A stretch of DNA of 64,000 nt from contig JAFWYD010000081.1 in the NCBI GenBank assembly GCA_017517805.1, positions 47,210-111,209 of the forward strand, given 5' to 3'. Position numbers and translations under genes: made by a program. The notes under the pieces are model-generated. The model searched no databases. It was given only the letters and a program-made list of their open reading frames with translations, and was not told where the DNA came from. Below are positions 61,066 to 64,000 of this stretch, in pieces. Each line of letters opens with the position of its first letter. Positions within the stretch are counted from its first letter, which is position 1. Source of the stretch: Akkermansia sp. (GTDB lineage: Bacteria > Verrucomicrobiota > Verrucomicrobiia > Verrucomicrobiales > Akkermansiaceae).

Positions 61066-61094
61066 TTGACTTTTGCCCGTATTCATAGTAGACA
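61066..61094 (+). promoter_or_regulatory. FKBP-gene promoter
   Basis: TTGACT, a 17-base spacer and TAGACA; the leader to ATG 61124 is about 23 bases. Confidence 0.5.
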
Positions 61095-61123
61095 CATAGT
61101 CGATAACCCGTACATTCCCCCTT

Positions 61124-62149
61124 ATGAAGAAGAAGTACATCATGACGCTCGCTGGTCTGGCCATTGTAGGAGCCACGACCACCTATTGCTTCTCCCAGAG
61201 CAGCAACACGGAGGCTACCCCTGCGACTCCCCCTACCCCGGCTGAAGCAACAGTCGCCGCTCCTGCGCCCGCCGCTGCACCTGCCGCACCCACCATGCCC
61301 ACCGAGGTCAGCCCCGAAGATGCACGCAAGGCCTTCTCCTACTTCATCGGCTACCGCTTTGGTCAGGAAGTATCTGCCGGTGCCACCACGCTGACCGCCG
61401 ATGACTTCGACAAGGATATCTTCTTCCAGGCTCTGCAGGACAGCCTTGCCGGTAAGCAGCCGTCCATGGACCAGGCTGTCATTGAGGCTGGCATGAACTC
61501 CTTTGTCATGGCCATGCAGCAGCGCGAACAGGTCAAGGCCGAAGCAAACCTTGCCGCGGGCAAAGCCTACCAGGAAGAATTTGCCAAGGGTGAAGGCGTG
61601 ACCAAGACTGATTCCGGCCTGCTCTACCGAGTCATTACTCCCGGCGAAGGCCGCAAATATGATGCCGCGGCCGATGGTGCCGATGCAATCTGCAACGTGA
61701 CCTACGAGGGCAAGCTGATCGATGGTACCGTCTTCGATAAGAGCCCGGCTCCCATCGATATGCCCATCAACCGCGTGGTTCCCGGATTCTCCGAGGCTCT
61801 CAAACTCATGCCCATCGGCTCCACCTGGGAAGTATGTATTCCCTCTGAGCTGGCATACGGTCCGCAAGGCCCCGGCCCCATTGGCAACAACAGCACCCTT
61901 ATCTTCACCATCACGCTCAACAACATCGCTAAGGCTCCCGAAGCCCCTCAGATGGATGCCCGTTCCCTGCAGCAGCTCCCCCCGGAAGTGCTGCAGCAGC
62001 TCCAGGCTCAGGGGCTTGAAATCCAGCCCGATGATGTCCCCGCTGAAGAAGTGTCTGCGGAAGCCCCGCTTCCTGAGCCGACCGGCACTCCTCTGCCTGC
62101 CCCTGCTCCCGAAGCCCCGGCTGCACCGACGGCAGCAGAAAGCTTCTGA
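61124..62149 (+). CDS. Periplasmic FKBP-type peptidyl-prolyl isomerase
   Basis: A 341-residue FkpA/Mip-like protein. A signal peptide (MKKKYIMTLAGLAIVGATTTYCFS) leads to an Ala/Pro-rich linker, an alpha-helical dimer domain (about 60-150, KAFSYFIGYRFGQEV and FFQALQDSLAGKQP), then the FKBP fold (about 160-265: TKTDSGLLYRVITPGEG, VTYEGKLIDGTVFDKSP, VPGFSEALKLMPIGSTWEVCIPSELAYG). It ends in an unusual Pro/Ala/Glu-rich tail of about 65 residues. It would help fold exported proteins. Terminator follows. Confidence 0.93.
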   Translation: MKKKYIMTLAGLAIVGATTTYCFSQSSNTEATPATPPTPAEATVAAPAPAAAPAAPTMPTEVSPEDARKAFSYFIGYRFGQEVSAGATTLTADDFDKDIFFQALQDSLAGKQPSMDQAVIEAGMNSFVMAMQQREQVKAEANLAAGKAYQEEFAKGEGVTKTDSGLLYRVITPGEGRKYDAAADGADAICNVTYEGKLIDGTVFDKSPAPIDMPINRVVPGFSEALKLMPIGSTWEVCIPSELAYGPQGPGPIGNNSTLIFTITLNNIAKAPEAPQMDARSLQQLPPEVLQQLQAQGLEIQPDDVPAEEVSAEAPLPEPTGTPLPAPAPEAPAAPTAAESF

Positions 62150-62173
62150 TGCAGAGATAACGCTCTCGTTTTC

Positions 62174-62206
62174 ATGCCCTGCTGAAATGTTCAGCAGGGC
62201 ATTTTT
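62174..62206 (+). terminator. FKBP-gene terminator
   Basis: ATGCCCTGCTGAA and TTCAGCAGGGCAT form a perfect 13-bp stem with a 3-base loop, followed by TTTT. Confidence 0.95.
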
Positions 62207-62255
62207 CTTGCTATCGCAACGGCACTGAAATCTCCTGCCCAGACGGCGATTTTCC

Positions 62256-62284
62256 TTGACAGCACGCCTCCTATCAGGCAGACT
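62256..62284 (+). promoter_or_regulatory. Flavoprotein-gene promoter
   Basis: TTGACA, a 17-base spacer and CAGACT. ATG 62285 touches the -10 box, so translation must start further in, at 62315 or 62330. Confidence 0.6.
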
Positions 62285-62314
62285 ATGCGTCAAGTAATAG
62301 TACCTTTTACGACA

Positions 62315-63442
62315 ATGGAACCATACAGCATGAAGAACCCGTTCCCGGCAACTGTGCTGGGAGTCCGCTCTGTTACCAAGCCTGGCAGCGCCAAGGAAAC
62401 CATCCATGTGGATTACTCCCTGGAGGGCTCCGGCCTCAGCTACACAACCGGCGATGCCCTGGGGGTCATTCCCTGCAACGATCCGGCCCTGGTAGATGCA
62501 CTCATAGAGGCGCTCGGTCTCGACCCGGCTGCCGAGGTTCCCACCCCCTGCGGTGAGACTGCCACCCTCCGCGATGCCCTCATCAGCTCCTACGATATCA
62601 CCAGCCTGAAGAAAGGCATTCTCACCAAGTGGAATGCAGTAGCCGGCAGCGAGAAGCTTGCCGCCATCCTGGCAGATAAGGATGCCCTCAAGGATTTCTG
62701 CTGGGGCCGCGACCTGCTCGACCTCGCCACCTGTCCCGACTGCAAGGCTTCCTTCGCAGATGCCGCTGCCTTTGTAAGCATCCTTGGCAAGATTTCCCCG
62801 CGTCTGTACTCCATCGCTTCCAGCCCGGATGCTGTGCCTGGCCAGGTTTCCCTCTGCGTTGGCGCTGTGCGCTACACCTCCAACGACCGCAAGCGCGGCG
62901 GCGTGTGCTCCACCTTCATGGCAGACCGTCTCCAGCCCGGTGACAAGGTGAAGGTCTTTGTGCACACCAACAAGAACTTCCGTCTGCCCGAGGATGGCAA
63001 CACCCCCATCATCATGGTTGGCCCCGGCACCGGCATCGCCCCCTTCCGTGCCTTCTGGCAGCAGCGCGTGGCAGACAACGCCGCCGGTCCCATGTGGCTC
63101 TTCTTCGGCAACCCCTACCAGGCTACCGATAATTGCTATGAGGACGAAACCGCCCCGCTCGTGGAAAGCGGCAAACTGAAGCTTTCCGTTGCCTGGAGCC
63201 GCGACCAGGCCTACAAGATCTACGTCCAGAACCTCATGGAGCAGGCCGGCGAAGAAGTCTGGCAGTGGCTTGAAAAGGGCGCAGCCTTCTACATGTGCGG
63301 CGATGCCAACCGCATGGCCAAGGACGTGGAAAAGGCCCTTCTTGCCATCATTGCCAAGTACGGTAACCGCTCCGAGGAGGAAGCCTCTTCCTACCTTGCC
63401 GATATGAAGGCCGCCAAGCGTTACCAGAAGGATGTCTATTAA
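62315..63442 (+). CDS. Sulfite reductase-type NADPH flavoprotein (CysJ C-terminal domains)
   Basis: About 375 residues of the FAD/NADPH module of sulfite reductase flavoproteins. The FAD domain includes YTTGDALGVIPCND and LYSIASSPDAVPGQVSL with GGVCSTFMADRLQPGDKV; the NADPH domain has PIIMVGPGTGIAPFRAFWQQR, LFFGNP and the C-terminal AFYMCGDANRMAKDVEKAL and YQKDVY. It lacks the FMN/flavodoxin domain of full CysJ, so electrons must go on to another protein, perhaps a ferredoxin or a separate CysI. The start is uncertain between ATG 62315 (MEPYSM) and 62330 (MKNPFPA). No cys genes are adjacent. Confidence 0.88.
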   Translation: MEPYSMKNPFPATVLGVRSVTKPGSAKETIHVDYSLEGSGLSYTTGDALGVIPCNDPALVDALIEALGLDPAAEVPTPCGETATLRDALISSYDITSLKKGILTKWNAVAGSEKLAAILADKDALKDFCWGRDLLDLATCPDCKASFADAAAFVSILGKISPRLYSIASSPDAVPGQVSLCVGAVRYTSNDRKRGGVCSTFMADRLQPGDKVKVFVHTNKNFRLPEDGNTPIIMVGPGTGIAPFRAFWQQRVADNAAGPMWLFFGNPYQATDNCYEDETAPLVESGKLKLSVAWSRDQAYKIYVQNLMEQAGEEVWQWLEKGAAFYMCGDANRMAKDVEKALLAIIAKYGNRSEEEASSYLADMKAAKRYQKDVY

Positions 63443-63474
63443 ATGCTCAGCCTCCCGGCTGCGCGTGGATTGAG

Positions 63475-63506
63475 AAAAAAGCCTGAGATTGCTCTCAGGC
63501 TTTTTT
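63475..63506 (+). terminator. Terminator after the flavoprotein gene
   Basis: GCCTGAGA and TCTCAGGC form an 8-bp stem with a 4-base loop, flanked by A-run and T-run, so it can work in both directions. Confidence 0.93.
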
Positions 63507-63528
63507 GCTGGGTGCATGCTTTCCTCCG

Positions 63529-63619
63529 TTCATGCCGACAGGCATGAATATCGTTGCCGCGCAGCGGCAATATCGTTGGCCGCAGGCCAATATCGTTTTT
63601 GCCGCAGGCAAAAATATCG
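63529..63619. repeat. Four-hairpin array, copy 1
   Basis: Four palindromes follow each other, each with a GCA loop (GACA in the first) and separated by TATCG. The stems are TTCATGCC, TTGCCGC, TTGGCC and TTTTTGCC with matching arms. The stems differ completely while loop and spacer stay fixed. No gene is present. Confidence 0.9.
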
Positions 63620-63683
63620 TTCCCCAATACACCTCACACCCAAACAACAAAGCAGCATTGGGAAGCCTCCTCCCAATGCCTGC
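63620..63683. repeat. Flank repeat, copy 1, with imperfect hairpin
   Basis: The stretch after array copy 1 (CCCAATACACCTCACACCC and on to the CATTGGGA/TCCCAATG hairpin) recurs after copy 2, with a one-base indel and differences around the hairpin. The pair of arrays is therefore a tandem duplication with a 171-base offset. Confidence 0.8.
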
Positions 63684-63699
63684 AAAAGCTCATTCTACG

Positions 63700-63789
63700 T
63701 TCATGCCGCAGGCATGAATATCGTTGCCGCGCAGCGGCAATATCGTTGGCCGCAGGCCAATATCGTTTTTGCCGCAGGCAAAAATATCG
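63700..63789. repeat. Four-hairpin array, copy 2
   Basis: Identical to copy 1 except for a GCA loop in the first hairpin instead of GACA. Stem order is the same: TTCATGCC, TTGCCGC, TTGGCC, TTTTTGCC, each followed by TATCG. Confidence 0.92.
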
Positions 63790-63821
63790 TTCCCAATACA
63801 CCTCACACCCAAACAACAAAG

Positions 63822-63853
63822 CGGGCATTGGGAAAAACACCTCCCAATGCCCG
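63822..63853 (-). terminator. Autotransporter-gene terminator
   Basis: CGGGCATTGGGA and TCCCAATGCCCG form a perfect 12-bp stem with an 8-base loop, 25 bases past the autotransporter stop on the minus strand, followed by a CTTTGTT tail. It is also the end of the second repeat unit. Confidence 0.75.
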
Positions 63854-63878
63854 TTTCTTAATACTTCTGTTCTCTATA

Positions 63879-64000
63879 TCAGAACTTATACGTCGCGCCC
63901 ACGTTCACGCTGTGTGCATTCGCGTTCTCCACAACCTCTGCCGTGTAGCTTGCGTTCACGCTCCACTGGTCGCTCAGCGCATAGCTGCCACCGATGGTGA
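63879..64000 (-). CDS. Autotransporter beta-barrel protein, C-terminal end only
   Basis: Only the last 39 residues are in the window (frame open to the edge). The pattern TIGGSYALSDQWSVNASYTAE then VNVGATYKF is alternating hydrophobic/polar strands ending in phenylalanine, the usual outer-membrane beta-barrel terminus of an autotransporter. Such proteins are abundant in Akkermansia-like genomes. The stop is TGA at 63879-63881. Passenger and identity are unknown. Confidence 0.8.
   Translation of the reverse strand, partial: TIGGSYALSDQWSVNASYTAEVVENANAHSVNVGATYKF

Noticed and set aside
59045..63517. A 1,490-codon open frame on the minus strand opposite GH20, FKBP and flavoprotein genes
   Set aside because: It runs through several intergenic stretches including terminators and promoters, and its product is low-similarity histidine/glycine-rich sequence typical of antisense to GC-rich codon-biased genes. 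The plus-strand genes all have clear family motifs.
63529..63789. CRISPR array
   Set aside because: The repeats are palindromes with varied stems, there are no unique 30-base spacers, and no cas genes are near.

Overview
The window looks like chromosome from an Akkermansia-like member of the Verrucomicrobiota. The basis is moderately high GC, a mucin-sugar gene set (a GH110-type galactosidase fragment, a secreted GH20 hexosaminidase, the tail of an autotransporter), Gram-negative envelope genes, and a compact operon style. The lineage is inferred from gene content; no 16S gene is present.

Layout. 1-2510 (minus): the 5' part of a GH110-like glycosidase is coupled to an Rrf2 regulator, with dnaA upstream. 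2890-12371 (minus): a seven-gene run behind one strong promoter begins with a three-protein GTPase module (GTPase with FHA-like, GYF-like and zinc-ribbon parts; a GAP1-like membrane protein; a membrane coiled-coil protein) and continues with a phosphoesterase, a phosphopantetheinyl transferase, a CPBP protease and thiL. 12506-14010: panC and a LolD-like ATPase. 14097-20649 (minus): a double thioredoxin, a nitroreductase behind a frameshifted small secreted gene, khpA-priA, fabH and a lone tyrosine recombinase. 20784-25442: an rpiB-glyA gene fusion, a lipoprotein amidase and recG. 25454-27812 (minus): an osmC-to-tlyA operon.

27994-39026 (plus) is one long operon: a Gld-like ABC exporter (ATPase, permease, GldG-like, DUF4340), prmA, tsaB, a cysteine-cluster protein and a 1,192-residue ABC transporter with FHA-like domains. 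Then come argG, an AT-rich two-gene glycosyltransferase islet, dxr (minus), RNase P RNA, a BASS transporter with an HD-domain membrane phosphodiesterase, a Sel1-repeat protein, a CDF transporter, a small PUR-type protein, a glycogen synthase-like/GH57 pair, an acyl-ACP thioesterase, an isochorismate synthase, HdeD/SOD/PP2C (minus), rnr, GH20, an FKBP isomerase and a sulfite-reductase-type flavoprotein. The window ends with two copies of an unusual four-hairpin array beside an autotransporter 3' end.

Most genes are housekeeping. The parts that deserve attention are the GTPase module, the hairpin array at 63529-63789, the RpiB-GlyA fusion, and a recurring promoter design in which the -10 box lies 6-8 nt before the start codon, implying widespread leaderless mRNAs. 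No tRNA, rRNA or CRISPR array was recognised. All family calls come from reading motifs; no database was searched.
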